A DNA stretch of 64,000 bases from assembly GCA_002083475.1 (NCBI GenBank), contig LWDI01000060.1:1-64000 (forward strand), written 5' to 3'. Made by a program: the position numbers and the translations under genes. The number at the start of each line of letters is the position of its first letter. Within the stretch, counting starts at the first letter, position 1. This document shows, in pieces, positions 18,201 through 26,010 of this stretch. The DNA is from Proteobacteria bacterium SG_bin5. GTDB lineage: Bacteria; Pseudomonadota; Alphaproteobacteria; Sphingomonadales; Sphingomonadaceae. Below the pieces are notes generated by a model. It was not told the origin of the DNA. It was given only the letters and a program-made list of their open reading frames with translations, and did no database searches.

Positions 18201-18303
18201 CGGCCCGCATTATCTGCCGCGCTTCTGCCTGGAGCGCCACGTCTCGATCGATACGACGAGCGCGGGGGGGAATACGACTCTGCTGAGCTTGGAGGAGGGG
18301 TGA
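15205..18303 (+). CDS. putA: Bifunctional proline dehydrogenase / L-glutamate-gamma-semialdehyde dehydrogenase PutA
   Basis: 1032-residue flavoenzyme oxidising proline to glutamate in two steps. The N-terminal part lacks the ribbon-helix-helix DNA-binding domain of long PutAs. The proline dehydrogenase barrel shows SVKLSALHPRYE, LTVDAEESER, RLVKGAYWDSEIKR and RIYAPVGGHRDLLAYLVRRLLENGANSSFV (motif ends). The aldehyde dehydrogenase half has SPWNFPLAIF, FTGSTATAK, ETGGINAM and catalytic Cys in SAGQRCSALR. Odd feature: a 168-base family B hairpin repeat (16780-16947) is read through in frame in the linker, adding about 56 low-complexity residues. Likely cytoplasmic or membrane-peripheral; no transporter gene adjacent. 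Confidence 0.97.
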   Translation: MTVALASTPRETMARLYRAPEPQVLKPLIERARATPESRERILGHAGGLLADLRAAQGKGWVNQFLQEYRLNTSEGVALLSLAEAFLRVPDPETADLLIADKLGEADWRAHAGRSNSALVNSATWGLVLGRALVGEGARQSTLRRLISRAGEPFVRQAVGAAMKMMGEIFVMGRTIDEALRRMEKPEHQGFTASFDMLGEAARTQSDAERYFQAYVAAIDAVGADAAAGHSVSVKLSALHPRYEVARWDECVPALTQMLEALAVQAAGKGIALTVDAEESERLEMSLDIIGTVAALPQLKGWEGFGMAVQAYGKRARPVIAWANELGRVMNVRLVKGAYWDSEIKRTQVEGLADYPLFTRKAATDVSYLACARDMLEAPNIRPAFASHNALTVATIMDWAGNARAFEFQRLHGMGDGLYERLVRDNGYHCRIYAPVGGHRDLLAYLVRRLLENGANSSFVHQLADERLSEAEILADPVEKIAALGGARHSAIPLPADLFGAGRRNSAGLDLSDRGVLGATAEAVSKPLPFRGGVGVGVVSAGQSARNTAPTPNPVSGRSAPQADLNRAGRGSPETPEGEGLDVLRAITRAAAAFPAWSAQPVETRAACLDRLADLLEEHRDPLMALAVQEAFKTIPDALGEVREAVDFCRYYAAQARAQLQPVELPGPTGERNVLRMEGRGVWATVSPWNFPLAIFLGQTAAALVTGNTVVAKPAPQTPLIAAYAVELAHRAGVPTDALILAPGGPEVGAALVADPRIAGVAFTGSTATAKKIARALLADENRPIVPLIAETGGINAMLVDSTALPEQVVADVVTSAFRSAGQRCSALRLLLLQEEIAPGVIEMLGGAMDLLRLGNPADPATDVGPVIDQPAYDKLMGYRESMAGRIVKTLPAPDGGLFVPPTLIRLDSPEQLTQEWFGPILHVATWPAGQLAETIARVNAKNYGLTMGLHSRIAGSWDVAEQQARVGNLYINRSMIGAVVGSQPFGGEGLSGTGPKAGGPHYLPRFCLERHVSIDTTSAGGNTTLLSLEEG
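16780..16947. repeat. Family B hairpin repeat inserted in frame within putA
   Basis: Outer inverted arms AAGCCCCTCCCC (16780-16791) and GGGGAGGGGCTT (16936-16947). Inside, AGTTTCAGGT (16866-16875) pairs with ACCTGAAACT (16920-16929) and encloses two hairpins: GGTCAGCC/GGCTGACC (16877-16897) and TGAACCGCGC/GCGCGGTTCA (16898-16920), a three-way-junction fold. Length 168 is a multiple of three and the frame stays open. Same arm family as the DUF559 element at 39954-40387. Confidence 0.85.
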
Positions 18304-18549
18304 TTTTGGTTCGCGCGGAGGCGCGGAGGAAGAAGTTTTTGGTTCGCGCAGAGGCGCGGAGAAGTGAAGGGAGGCGCGGAGGCGTCGCCCAACCGATCGC
18401 GCCGAAGGCGCTAATCTTCCTCCAACGAAGGGCGCTCCGCGCCGTCAATGAACACCGCGTCCTCTGCGATCTCCGCGCCTCTGCGCGAACCCCATAGCTC
18501 TCGCGCGACCTAAGAAGCCAAAGCCCCTCCGCGTCTCCGCGCGAACCAA
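18304..18549. repeat. Inverted repeat cluster, family F
   Basis: Gene-less gap between putA and the convergent aldehyde dehydrogenase. Copies of GGTTCGCGCGGAGGCGCGGA occur near 18307 and 18342, and reverse-complement copies (TCTCCGCGCCTCTGCGCGAA near 18468, TCCGCGTCTCCGCGCGAACC near 18529) at the other end, so the gap is one large imperfect inverted repeat. No coding potential seen. It may terminate both convergent genes. Confidence 0.75.
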
Positions 18550-19971
18550 TCAAATCTTCATCTGCCGCTTCACGCTCGCCAAGGTCGCCTTGCCATAAGG
18601 CGGCTTCAACCCCGCGAGCTTCGCCACGTCCAAGCGCGGTTGCTCGTATACCGCCTTGGCGTGGCTGAAGGTCTTGAACCCGTCATGCCCATGATAGGCG
18701 CCCATCCCCGAAGGCCCGATCCCGCCGAACGGCAGTTCCTCCATCGAGACGTGGAAGATCACGTCGTTCACCGTCACGCCGCCCGAAATCGTGCGATCGA
18801 GCACGCGGCGGCGCTCGCCGGCGTCCTCACCGAAATAATAGAGGCCGAGCGGCCGGTCGCGGCGGTTGACCTCGTCGATCGCGGCGTCGATGCCGCCCGC
18901 ATAGCGTTTCACCGGCAGGATCGGGCCGAAAATCTCTTCCTGCATGATCGTCATCTCGTCGGTGACGTCGGTGACGATGTGGAGCGGCATCTTGCGGCTA
19001 TTGGCGCTCGCGAAATCCTCGTTCGCGGGGTTCACCGTCTCGATCTTGGCGCCCTTGGCGCGCGCGTCGTCGAGCCAGGCGGTCAGCCGCTCGAAATGGC
19101 GATCGTTGACGATCGCGGTGTAATCGGGATTGGCGAGCAGGCTGGGGTACATGGTGCTGGTCGCCGATTTGAGCCCCTCGACCACCGCGCCCTCGGCCTC
19201 CTCGGGCACCAGCATATAATCGGGGGCGAGGCAGATTTGTCCGGCGTTGAGCATCTTGCCGGTCGCGACGCGGCCCGTGGCGCGCGCGACATCGGCGGAC
19301 TTGCCCAGGATCACCGGCGATTTGCCGCCGAGTTCGAGCGTCACCGGCGTCAGATTATCGGCGGCGGCATGCAGGATATGCCGCCCGATCCCGGTCGCGC
19401 CGGTGAACAGCAGATGATCGAAGGGGAGCGCGGCGAAGGCCTTGCCCACGTCCGGCCCGCCGGAGAAGAACGCCAATTCCTCGGCCGCGAAATAATTGGG
19501 GCAGATCTCCTCGAACAATTTGGCGGTCTCGGGGGTGAATTCGCTCGTCTTCACCATCGCGCGGTTGCCGGCGGCGAAAATGCCCGCGATCGGCGCCATC
19601 ACCAATTGCACCGGGAAATTCCACGGCGCGATCACGCCGACCACGCCCTTGGGCTGATATTCGACCCGCGCCTTGCCGCCGAGCAGGCCGAGCGGGAATT
19701 GCACGGGGCGCTTCTCTGGCCGCGCCCATTGGTCGAGCCGTTTCAGCGCATGGGCGATCGGCGCGATCGAGCCGCCGATGTCGGTGAGCATCGATTGTTC
19801 GCGGCTGCGGTGGCCGAAATCCTCGCTGAGCGCCGCGCAGAAATGCTCGGCATGATCGCGGATCATCGCCGCGGCGCGCTTCAGCCGATCGCGGCGGACG
19901 CCGATCGGCACCGGCAACTCGGCGGTAAAAGCGGCGCGCTGCGCGGCCAAGGTCTCGGTCATCGACGCCAT
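18550..19971 (-). CDS. Coniferyl-aldehyde-type NAD(P)-dependent aldehyde dehydrogenase
   Basis: 473-residue aldehyde dehydrogenase, class-3-like short form. Motifs: APWNFPVQLVMAPI, FTGATGIGRHIL, VTLELGGKSPVIL with the general base Glu, catalytic Cys in NAGQICLAPDY, EEIFGPILPV and MEELPFGGIGPSGMGAYHG. Wording of the central and C-terminal parts (LDRTISGGVTVNDVIFH) matches enzymes annotated as coniferyl aldehyde dehydrogenase in sphingomonads; actual substrate could be other aromatic or aliphatic aldehydes. Start ATG at 19971; a second ATG three codons in is equally possible. A short secreted-protein gene lies just upstream. Confidence 0.9.
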   Translation of the reverse strand: MASMTETLAAQRAAFTAELPVPIGVRRDRLKRAAAMIRDHAEHFCAALSEDFGHRSREQSMLTDIGGSIAPIAHALKRLDQWARPEKRPVQFPLGLLGGKARVEYQPKGVVGVIAPWNFPVQLVMAPIAGIFAAGNRAMVKTSEFTPETAKLFEEICPNYFAAEELAFFSGGPDVGKAFAALPFDHLLFTGATGIGRHILHAAADNLTPVTLELGGKSPVILGKSADVARATGRVATGKMLNAGQICLAPDYMLVPEEAEGAVVEGLKSATSTMYPSLLANPDYTAIVNDRHFERLTAWLDDARAKGAKIETVNPANEDFASANSRKMPLHIVTDVTDEMTIMQEEIFGPILPVKRYAGGIDAAIDEVNRRDRPLGLYYFGEDAGERRRVLDRTISGGVTVNDVIFHVSMEELPFGGIGPSGMGAYHGHDGFKTFSHAKAVYEQPRLDVAKLAGLKPPYGKATLASVKRQMKI

Positions 19972-19981
19972 GTCATTCCCC

Positions 19982-20437
19982 CTAATTCGCGCAGCCGATG
20001 ATGCCCACCACCGGCACGATCACTGTGTCCGCCCCGGTCTTTTCGATCCGCAGCGAGCCATCGGGGATCACCGCGCCCTGGCTCAGATCGCCGCGCTCGA
20101 CGATTTCGATGTCGAGCGACAGCCGGTAATCGCCGCCGGCATAATCGCTATGCGTCGCGAAGCCGTAATTGCCGCCGCCCGCCTGTGCGGTGCGGACCAG
20201 ATCGGTGAGCGTGCCCGATGGCGCGAAGCGGATGCGCGCCGGATCGGCGCTCGCCATCGCGATCAGCGCGCGATTGGTGGTGTTGGTCCACAGGAACGCG
20301 GCGCAGCCGGTGGCGGGAAGCTCTTGCGGCGGGATCGCGCCGATCGGCAGGCCGTCGATCGAGCGCGGGAGCGGGCGCGGCGCTTGCGCGGCGGCGAGCG
20401 CGGCGAGGGGCAGGAACGACAACGCGAGCGATTTCAT
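19982..20437 (-). CDS. Hypothetical secreted protein
   Basis: 151-residue protein with a signal peptide (MKSLALSFLPLAALAAAQA) and a mature part containing two cysteines (ATGCAAFLW and the C-terminal GIIGCAN) that could form a disulfide. Not recognised. The start ATG lies 4 bases inside the 3' end of the prepilin-peptidase gene, so the two are probably co-transcribed. The long open frame that continues upstream in this frame is antisense-like noise inside the prepilin-peptidase gene. Confidence 0.65.
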   Translation of the reverse strand: MKSLALSFLPLAALAAAQAPRPLPRSIDGLPIGAIPPQELPATGCAAFLWTNTTNRALIAMASADPARIRFAPSGTLTDLVRTAQAGGGNYGFATHSDYAGGDYRLSLDIEIVERGDLSQGAVIPDGSLRIEKTGADTVIVPVVGIIGCAN

Positions 20438-21222
20438 GGCCCCAGGCTTAGCATGGCGAGTTCGGCCGGGTAAGCCGCGATCGCGAGCAAGGTGCCGAGC
20501 GGCAGCGCATCGTCGCCACGCACCGCGCGTCCGCTCGCCAAGCGGAACCCCGCGACGCCGATCCCGATCAGCGCGGCGAGCAGCAGCACCGGGGGAAGCA
20601 GCCGCCAGCCGAGCCATAGCCCGATCGCGCCGAACAGCTTGGGGTCGCCGCCGCCCAGCCCCTCGCGCCCGCGCCACCATCGATAGCCCGCGCCGATCGC
20701 CCAGAGCGTAGCGAAACCCGCCGCGCCGCCAATCAGCCGATCGACGAGCCCCGGTGCCAGGCCGAGCGCGCCGGTCGCGAGCCCCGTGAGCGCGAGCGCG
20801 AGCGTCAGCTCGTCGGGCAGCCAGAAGTCGCGCAAGTCGAGCGCGGCGAGCGCGAGCAACAGCCAGCCGAACACCGCCGCCGCCATGCCGTCCAGCCCCG
20901 GCGCGATCCAGCCGGCGGCGGCGCCGATCAGCAGCGCGAGCGCCTCGATCCGCCAATGAACGGGGTCGATCGTCGCGCCGCAGTGGCGGCAGCGCCCGCG
21001 CTGGACGAGCGCGGAGACGAGCGGCACCAACTCGTGCGCGCCGAGCGGGGTGCCGCACGCGTCGCACCTCGATCGTCCGCCGAGCACCGATCGCGCTTGC
21101 GGCCAGCGGATCACCAAGGCGGCGATGAAACTCCCGAAAATCGCGCCGAGCAGCGCGAGCAGCGTCGCCCAAAGCCAGGGTTCAGCCGGGAGGGCGCTTG
21201 CGAATGAGGTAGCGATAAACAC
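20434..21222 (-). CDS. Prepilin peptidase (type IV leader peptidase, A24 family)
   Basis: About 262-residue inner-membrane aspartyl protease that cleaves and often N-methylates prepilin-like proteins. Present: cytoplasmic zinc-binding CDACG and CRHCG, the two catalytic Asp motifs LDLRDFWLPDELTL and GGGDPKLFGAIGLWLG, and about seven hydrophobic segments. The start is uncertain: no ATG fits, and a GTG at 21222 (VFIATSFASALPAEP) overlaps the upstream small gene by about 40 bases; a later non-ATG start is possible. No pilin or secretion genes occur in this window. Confidence 0.85.
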   Translation of the reverse strand: MFIATSFASALPAEPWLWATLLALLGAIFGSFIAALVIRWPQARSVLGGRSRCDACGTPLGAHELVPLVSALVQRGRCRHCGATIDPVHWRIEALALLIGAAAGWIAPGLDGMAAAVFGWLLLALAALDLRDFWLPDELTLALALTGLATGALGLAPGLVDRLIGGAAGFATLWAIGAGYRWWRGREGLGGGDPKLFGAIGLWLGWRLLPPVLLLAALIGIGVAGFRLASGRAVRGDDALPLGTLLAIAAYPAELAMLSLGP

Positions 21223-21439
21223 CCAGCAGGTTGATCCCGAACAACACCGCATTCTGGGTGGCGAGCGCGGCGTCCTTCGTCAACAGCGCGCCCGAAATCC
21301 AGCAGATCGAGGAAAAAATGAACAGGACGAAGCCATAGCCCGTCACTTTGCGGCCCAGATCGAGCGAGACCATCGCCGCGGCGATCATCCCCGAACCCGA
21401 TGCCGCCCATTTGAGTGTCGTGATGAGCGGATCGGCCAT
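21182..21439 (-). CDS. Small integral membrane protein
   Basis: 85-residue hydrophobic protein with three predicted membrane segments (SGMIAAAMVSL, YGFVLFIFSSICWISGALL, NAVLFGINLLGVYRYL) and a basic C-terminus RKRPPG. Family not certain; small three-helix proteins of this look are common in sphingomonads. The 3' end overlaps the presumed start of the prepilin peptidase, implying one transcript. Divergent from the thiolase gene, with a family D inverted repeat in the gap. Confidence 0.7.
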   Translation of the reverse strand: MADPLITTLKWAASGSGMIAAAMVSLDLGRKVTGYGFVLFIFSSICWISGALLTKDAALATQNAVLFGINLLGVYRYLIRKRPPG

Positions 21440-21502
21440 GGCGGGCGAGACGCGCGGGGAGGGGCGGGGGTTCCGCTTGAGGGCGCGTGGCGCCCGGATA
21501 AT

Positions 21503-21589
21503 GGGGAGGCCCCGGCTTTCGCCGGGGCGACGCCGGTATTTTGGTTATTGCCCCAAAAGCGTCGCCCCGGCGAAGGCCGGGGCCTCCCC
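21503..21589. repeat. Inverted pair of hairpin repeats, family D
   Basis: 29-base arms 21503-21531 and 21561-21589 (outer GGGGAGGCCCCGG... and ...CCGGGGCCTCCCC) are reverse complements with one difference, separated by 29 bases that themselves contain TTTTGG/CCAAAA. Single arms of the same family occur at 22873-22898. It lies upstream of the thiolase gene. Confidence 0.85.
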
Positions 21590-21663
21590 GATCACGGCAC
21601 GACCCGCTTCAAACCGAGCCCAACGCGCCCTAGATGCGCGAACAAACCAGCAGGAGTTCGCTC

Positions 21664-22848
21664 ATGGCCGCCGATCCGATCGTCATCGTTTCTTATGCCC
21701 GCACCCCGATGGGCAGTTTCCAGGGCGCGCTGACCGGCGCGAGCGCGACCGAGCTGGGCGCGGTCGCCGTCGGCGCGGCGATCGAGCGCGCGGGGCTTTC
21801 GGGCGACGCGGTCGAGCGCATCTATATGGGCTGCGTGCTCCCCGCCGGGCTCGGCCAGGCGCCCGCGCGCCAGGCGGCGCTGAAGGCGGGGCTGCCGCTC
21901 CATGTCGAGGCGACGACGCTCAACAAAATGTGCGGCTCGGGGATGCAGGCGGCGATCCTGGCGCATGACACGCTCGCCGCTGGTTCCGCCGACATCGTCG
22001 TCGCGGGCGGCATGGAGAGCATGACCAACGCGCCGTACCTGTCGATGGCGCATCGCGGCGGGGCGCGGATCGGCCATGATCGCTTGATCGATCACATGTA
22101 TCTGGATGGCCTCGAAGACGCCTATGAGCCCGGCAAGCTGATGGGCAATTTCGCCGAGGACACGGCGGGCGAATATCAGTTCACGCGCGCGGAGCAGGAC
22201 GATTACGCCATCGCCTCGCTCACCCGCGCCAAGGCCGCGCAGGAAAGCGGCGCCTTCGATCGCGAGATCGTGCCCGTCGAGATCACCACGCGCAAAGGCA
22301 CGGTGACGGTCGACAAGGACGAGCAGCCGCAAAAGGGCGACCCCGCCAAGATCCCGACGCTCAAGCCCGCCTTCGCCAAGGACGGGACGATCACCGCCGC
22401 CAATGCCTCGTCGATCTCGGACGGCGCGGCGGCGCTGGTGATGATGCGCCAATCGACCGCCGAAAAGCTCGGCCTCACCCCCATCGCGCGGATCGTTGCG
22501 CACGCCGCCCACGCGCACGAGCCCGCCAAATTCACGACGGCGCCGGTGCCCGCGATGAAGAAGGCGCTCGCCAAGGCCGGCTGGTCGATCGACGAGGTCG
22601 ATCTGTTCGAGGTGAACGAGGCGTTCGCGGTGGTCGCGATGATCGCGATGCGCGAGCTCGGCATTCCGCACGAGAAGATCAACGTCCATGGCGGTGCCTG
22701 CGCGCTCGGCCACCCGATCGGCGCGAGCGGCGCGCGGATCATGGCGACGCTGATCTCGGCGCTGCAGACCAAGGGCGGCAAGCGCGGGCTCGCCTCGCTG
22801 TGCATCGGCGGCGGCGAGGCGACGGCGGTGGCGCTGGAGCTGGTGTGA
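21664..22848 (+). CDS. Acetyl-CoA C-acetyltransferase (biosynthetic-type thiolase)
   Basis: 394-residue thiolase condensing or cleaving acetoacetyl-CoA. Nucleophilic Cys in NKMCGSGMQAA near residue 90, FEVNEAFAV near 318, NVHGGACALGHPIGASGAR with catalytic His near 350, and SLCIGGGEATAVALELV with the second Cys. Closely resembles PhaA/AtoB-like enzymes. Start at ATG preceded by CAGGAG about ten bases upstream, a good ribosome site. Neighbours are not of the same pathway, so it is probably monocistronic. Confidence 0.94.
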   Translation: MAADPIVIVSYARTPMGSFQGALTGASATELGAVAVGAAIERAGLSGDAVERIYMGCVLPAGLGQAPARQAALKAGLPLHVEATTLNKMCGSGMQAAILAHDTLAAGSADIVVAGGMESMTNAPYLSMAHRGGARIGHDRLIDHMYLDGLEDAYEPGKLMGNFAEDTAGEYQFTRAEQDDYAIASLTRAKAAQESGAFDREIVPVEITTRKGTVTVDKDEQPQKGDPAKIPTLKPAFAKDGTITAANASSISDGAAALVMMRQSTAEKLGLTPIARIVAHAAHAHEPAKFTTAPVPAMKKALAKAGWSIDEVDLFEVNEAFAVVAMIAMRELGIPHEKINVHGGACALGHPIGASGARIMATLISALQTKGGKRGLASLCIGGGEATAVALELV

Positions 22849-22872
22849 TCCTCGCCCGTTGTTCCTAGGCCC

Positions 22873-22898
22873 GTCGCCCCGGCGAAAGCCGGGGCCTC
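22873..22898. repeat. Single family D hairpin
   Basis: GCCCCGGCGAAAGCCGGGGC hairpin in the gap between the convergent thiolase and mscS genes; well placed to act as a shared terminator stem but without a T-run. Confidence 0.7.
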
Positions 22899-22914
22899 GT
22901 GCTGCGGGCGCGCC

Positions 22915-24066
22915 TCATGTCGATGAAGGCGCGCCCGGCACCGCATAGGGCATCACCATCGTCCCGTCGGGCGCGGCGGTGAAGGTGGTCTGGGTGGGAT
23001 AAGCGAACTCGATCCCCTCGGCGGCGAAGCGCTTCAGGATCGCGACGCCCACTTCGTGCCGCGCGCGGTACCAGAGGGCGAAATCGGGGCTCGGCGTGTC
23101 ATATTCCAGCTCGACGTCCAGGCTCGAGGCGTTGAAATTGGTGAAGCCGGCCTGGGCGAAGCGCTGGCCGCAACGCTCGACTTCTTCGCGCAAAATATCG
23201 GGCAGCCGATCGATCAGTTCGGGCGGCGTTTGATAGGTGACGCTGAGCACGAAGCGCATCCGGCGGTGATCGCGCCGGGTGATGTTCTGGATCGATTTGT
23301 CGAGCAGCTGCTTGTTCGCGATGATGTGCAGCTCACCGCTGGGCGGTCGGATGCGCGTGGATTTGAGCCCGATCTCCTCGACCGTGCCCGTCGTCTGATC
23401 GAAGCTGATCACGTCGCCGCGCCGAAAGGGCTTGTCGAAGATGATCGCGAGCGCGGCGAACAAATCGCCGAAAATCCCTTGCGCCGCCAAGCCGATGGCG
23501 ATGCCGCCGATGCCGAGCCCCGCGACCAGCCCGGTGACGTTCAGCCCCAGATTGTCGAGCACCACCACCAGCGCGATCGCGAACACCGCGAAGCTCACCA
23601 GCACGCGCACGATGTTGATCGCGCTGCCGAGCGTTTCGCCGGCATAGCCGTCGTCGCGGGCATTGGCCTCGACGATGCCCAGGATCAGCTCGCGCGCCCA
23701 AAGCGCGCCTTGGAAGACGCCAGCGATGATGAACAGCCCGTGGACCCCGTCCGAAAGGCCGCTCGGCGGCACGGCGATGCGGCGCGCCAATTCGAGCGCG
23801 ACGGCGATCGCGAAGAACCGCCCGGTGCGCGATAGCGTGCGCCCGGCGATCCGCCACCAGCCGAGCCGGCCGGGCCGATCGCGCGCGCACAAGGCGATGG
23901 CGCCGCGGCGCGCGGCGCGGATCGCGACATAGGCGATCACCGCGACCAGCGCGGCGACGGCGATCTCGATCCAATGGTTCCGCAGCCAGAACAGACTTTC
24001 CGCATAGAGCTTGGCGGCGTCGAGGCGGAGGTTGGGCAAGGCGAGGCTATTCTGGACTTGGGGCAT
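22915..24066 (-). CDS. Small-conductance mechanosensitive channel family protein (MscS)
   Basis: 383-residue inner-membrane channel protein. Several N-terminal hydrophobic segments lead to the pore-lining helix LNVTGLVAGLGIGGIAIGLAAQ, the Gly/Ala-rich TM3 of MscS, followed by the beta domain with FDKPFRRGDVISF, GTVEEIGLKSTRIR and the alpha-beta C-terminal domain. Such proteins release solutes on hypo-osmotic shock. The N-terminus is longer than in E. coli MscS, with two or three extra membrane segments. Located upstream of a small secreted protein and nth on the same strand. Confidence 0.93.
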   Translation of the reverse strand: MPQVQNSLALPNLRLDAAKLYAESLFWLRNHWIEIAVAALVAVIAYVAIRAARRGAIALCARDRPGRLGWWRIAGRTLSRTGRFFAIAVALELARRIAVPPSGLSDGVHGLFIIAGVFQGALWARELILGIVEANARDDGYAGETLGSAINIVRVLVSFAVFAIALVVVLDNLGLNVTGLVAGLGIGGIAIGLAAQGIFGDLFAALAIIFDKPFRRGDVISFDQTTGTVEEIGLKSTRIRPPSGELHIIANKQLLDKSIQNITRRDHRRMRFVLSVTYQTPPELIDRLPDILREEVERCGQRFAQAGFTNFNASSLDVELEYDTPSPDFALWYRARHEVGVAILKRFAAEGIEFAYPTQTTFTAAPDGTMVMPYAVPGAPSST

Positions 24067-24087
24067 GAACGATCCTGGCGATGGCGA

Positions 24088-24468
24088 TCAGCGCGCGGCT
24101 TTCCAGCCGCCCTGGAGCACGACCGGCTGAAACGGCGCGAGCGCGCAGCGCGCGCCGGTGGCCATGGGGGCATTATAGAGAATGGTGATCTGGTCGCTCG
24201 CGCACAGCTGGTTGCCGGTGCTTGCATAAGCGAAGGCGCGCTGCGCGCCGAGATCGGGGCAATCCTGCGGCAACGTCACCCGATAGACCTTGCCGCCGAA
24301 CAGCACGAAATCGATCACCCGATCGGAGCGGACGATATTGTTCTGAATGCGGCTGCGGATCAGGCAGAGTTCGGGCGGCCCCGCCGGAGTCGCCACGGGG
24401 ATCGGCCGGTCGGCGGCCGCCGCCAACAGCCCCGGCGCCAGCAGGGCGAGCATCGGCGCAGGCTTCAT
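24088..24468 (-). CDS. Small secreted protein, possibly DUF6491-like
   Basis: 126 residues with a signal peptide (MLALLAPGLLAAAADR). Mature part has four cysteines (PELCLIRSRI, QDCPDLG, NQLCASDQ, ARCALAPF) probably paired in the periplasm, and the pattern DRVIDFVLFGGKVYRVTLPQ, resembling what I recall of DUF6491 proteins. The ATG overlaps the nth stop (TGATG arrangement), giving a dapB-nth-secreted protein operon. Function unknown. Confidence 0.65.
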   Translation of the reverse strand: MKPAPMLALLAPGLLAAAADRPIPVATPAGPPELCLIRSRIQNNIVRSDRVIDFVLFGGKVYRVTLPQDCPDLGAQRAFAYASTGNQLCASDQITILYNAPMATGARCALAPFQPVVLQGGWKAAR

Positions 24469-25127
24469 CACACCTCCTTCGCCCGTTTGGCGGGCGCCAG
24501 CGTCTTGGGCTTGAACGCACAAAGATCGATCACGGGGCAGCGCCAGCATTCGGGAGTGCGCGCCTTGCAGATGTAGCGGCCGTGCAGGATCAGCCAGTGA
24601 TGCGCGTGGAGCCGGAACGGCGCGGGCGTCGCCTTGTCGAGCTTCAGTTCCACCGCGAGCGGGGTCTTGCCCTTGGCGAGCCCGGTGCGGTTGCAGACGC
24701 GGAACAGATGCGTGTCGACCGCGAAGGTCTCCGCCCCGAAAGCGACGTTCATTACGACATTGGCGGTCTTGCGCCCGACGCCCGGCAGTCTCTCGAGCGC
24801 GTCGCGGTCGGCGGGGACCTGGCCGCCATGCTCGGCGATGAGCGCCTGGCTGAGCGCGATCACGTTCTTGGCCTTGGCATTGAACAGGCCGATCGTCTTG
24901 ATATGCTCCTTCAACCCATCCTCGCCGAGCGCCACCATCGCCTCGGGCGTGGTGACTTGCTCGAACAATCGCCGCGTCGCTTTGTTCACCCCCACGTCGG
25001 TCGCCTGCGCCGACAGCACCACCGCGACGAGCAAGGTATAGGTGTTGACCGATTGCAGCTCGGTTTCGGGATGCGGATTGTCGGCGGCGAGGCGGCTGTA
25101 GAAATCGACGATCTGCGCCTTGTTCAC
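24468..25127 (-). CDS. nth: Endonuclease III
   Basis: 219-residue DNA glycosylase/AP lyase for oxidised pyrimidines. Helix-hairpin-helix LERLPGVGRKTANVV with the catalytic Lys near residue 120 and catalytic Asp in FAVDTHLFRVCNRTGL near 138. The C-terminal [4Fe-4S] ligands are arranged as CKARTPECWRCPVIDLC, the family spacing. Normal length. It overlaps dapB by four bases (ATGA) and is followed by a secreted-protein gene, so these form one transcript. Confidence 0.96.
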   Translation of the reverse strand: MNKAQIVDFYSRLAADNPHPETELQSVNTYTLLVAVVLSAQATDVGVNKATRRLFEQVTTPEAMVALGEDGLKEHIKTIGLFNAKAKNVIALSQALIAEHGGQVPADRDALERLPGVGRKTANVVMNVAFGAETFAVDTHLFRVCNRTGLAKGKTPLAVELKLDKATPAPFRLHAHHWLILHGRYICKARTPECWRCPVIDLCAFKPKTLAPAKRAKEV

Positions 25128-25852
25128 AGCCCCAGTACCTCGGCCATGGTGTAGCGCCCGGCCGGCTGGCGCGCGAGCCAGCGCGCGGCGGTGATCGCGC
25201 CGCGCGCGAAGATCGCGCGGTCCTCGGCGCGGTGGCCGAGTTCGATCCGTTCGCCGGCGCCGGCGAAAATCACCTGATGATCACCCGCGACCGAGCCGCC
25301 GCGCAGACTGGCGATGCCGATCGTCCCCTCCGCCCGGTCACCCGTGAGCCCGGCGCGGCCGAGCACCGCCAAATCGCCGAGTGTGCTCCCGCGCCCTTCC
25401 GCCGCCGCCGCGCCGAGCAGTTGCGCGGTGCCCGAGGGGGCATCGACCTTCGCGCGGTGGTGCATCTCGACGATCTCGATGTCCCACGCCGGCCCCAGCC
25501 GCGCCGCCGCCTCGCGCACCAGCCGCGCGAGCAGGGTGACGCCGAGCGAGGTATTGCCCGTTTGCAGCACCGCGATCGCGTGCGCCGCTTCGTCGATCGC
25601 GGCGTGATCGGCGGGGGAGAGGCCGGTGGTGCCGATCAGGATCGGCGTGCGCGCCGCCACCGCCGCCGCGAGATTCGCCGGGAGCGCCTTGGCGATGGTG
25701 AAATCGACGAGCACGTCCGATCGCTCGGCGAGCGCCCGGGCGTCGCCCCCGGCATCGATCCCGCCGGCAAGCGTCGCGTCGGCCGCCTCGATCGCCGCCG
25801 CGATCGCGCGCCCCATCCGCCCCGCGCTCCCCAAAATGCCGATCGCCACCAT
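25124..25852 (-). CDS. dapB: 4-hydroxy-tetrahydrodipicolinate reductase DapB
   Basis: 242-residue NAD(P)H-dependent reductase of the diaminopimelate/lysine pathway. Rossmann start IGILGSAGRMGRAI, nucleotide-loop DVLVDFTIAKALP, GTTGLSPADH, and substrate motif EIVEMHHRAKVDAPSGTA with the catalytic His and Lys. Slightly shorter than E. coli DapB (273) but within the alphaproteobacterial range. Start at ATG giving MVAIGILGS. First gene of dapB-nth-secreted-protein run; divergent from the small gene at 26011. Confidence 0.96.
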   Translation of the reverse strand: MVAIGILGSAGRMGRAIAAAIEAADATLAGGIDAGGDARALAERSDVLVDFTIAKALPANLAAAVAARTPILIGTTGLSPADHAAIDEAAHAIAVLQTGNTSLGVTLLARLVREAAARLGPAWDIEIVEMHHRAKVDAPSGTAQLLGAAAAEGRGSTLGDLAVLGRAGLTGDRAEGTIGIASLRGGSVAGDHQVIFAGAGERIELGHRAEDRAIFARGAITAARWLARQPAGRYTMAEVLGL

Positions 25853-26010
25853 CGCCTGCTCCTTATCCCACCGCGCATGGCAGATCGGGGGCGGGGGTGC
25901 CAAGGGGGGCGCGGCGGGTAGCGCGCTCGAGATCGTTGGGAAGGTGCAATCGTTCGACCCTCGTTCAGCTTCGCCGGTTAAGCTTTGCTGGCCAAAAGGG
26001 AGAGCGGTGC

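Noticed and set aside
22873..22898. Rho-independent terminator for the thiolase gene
   Set aside because: It is a strong stem but belongs to a dispersed repeat family and has no T-run on either side.
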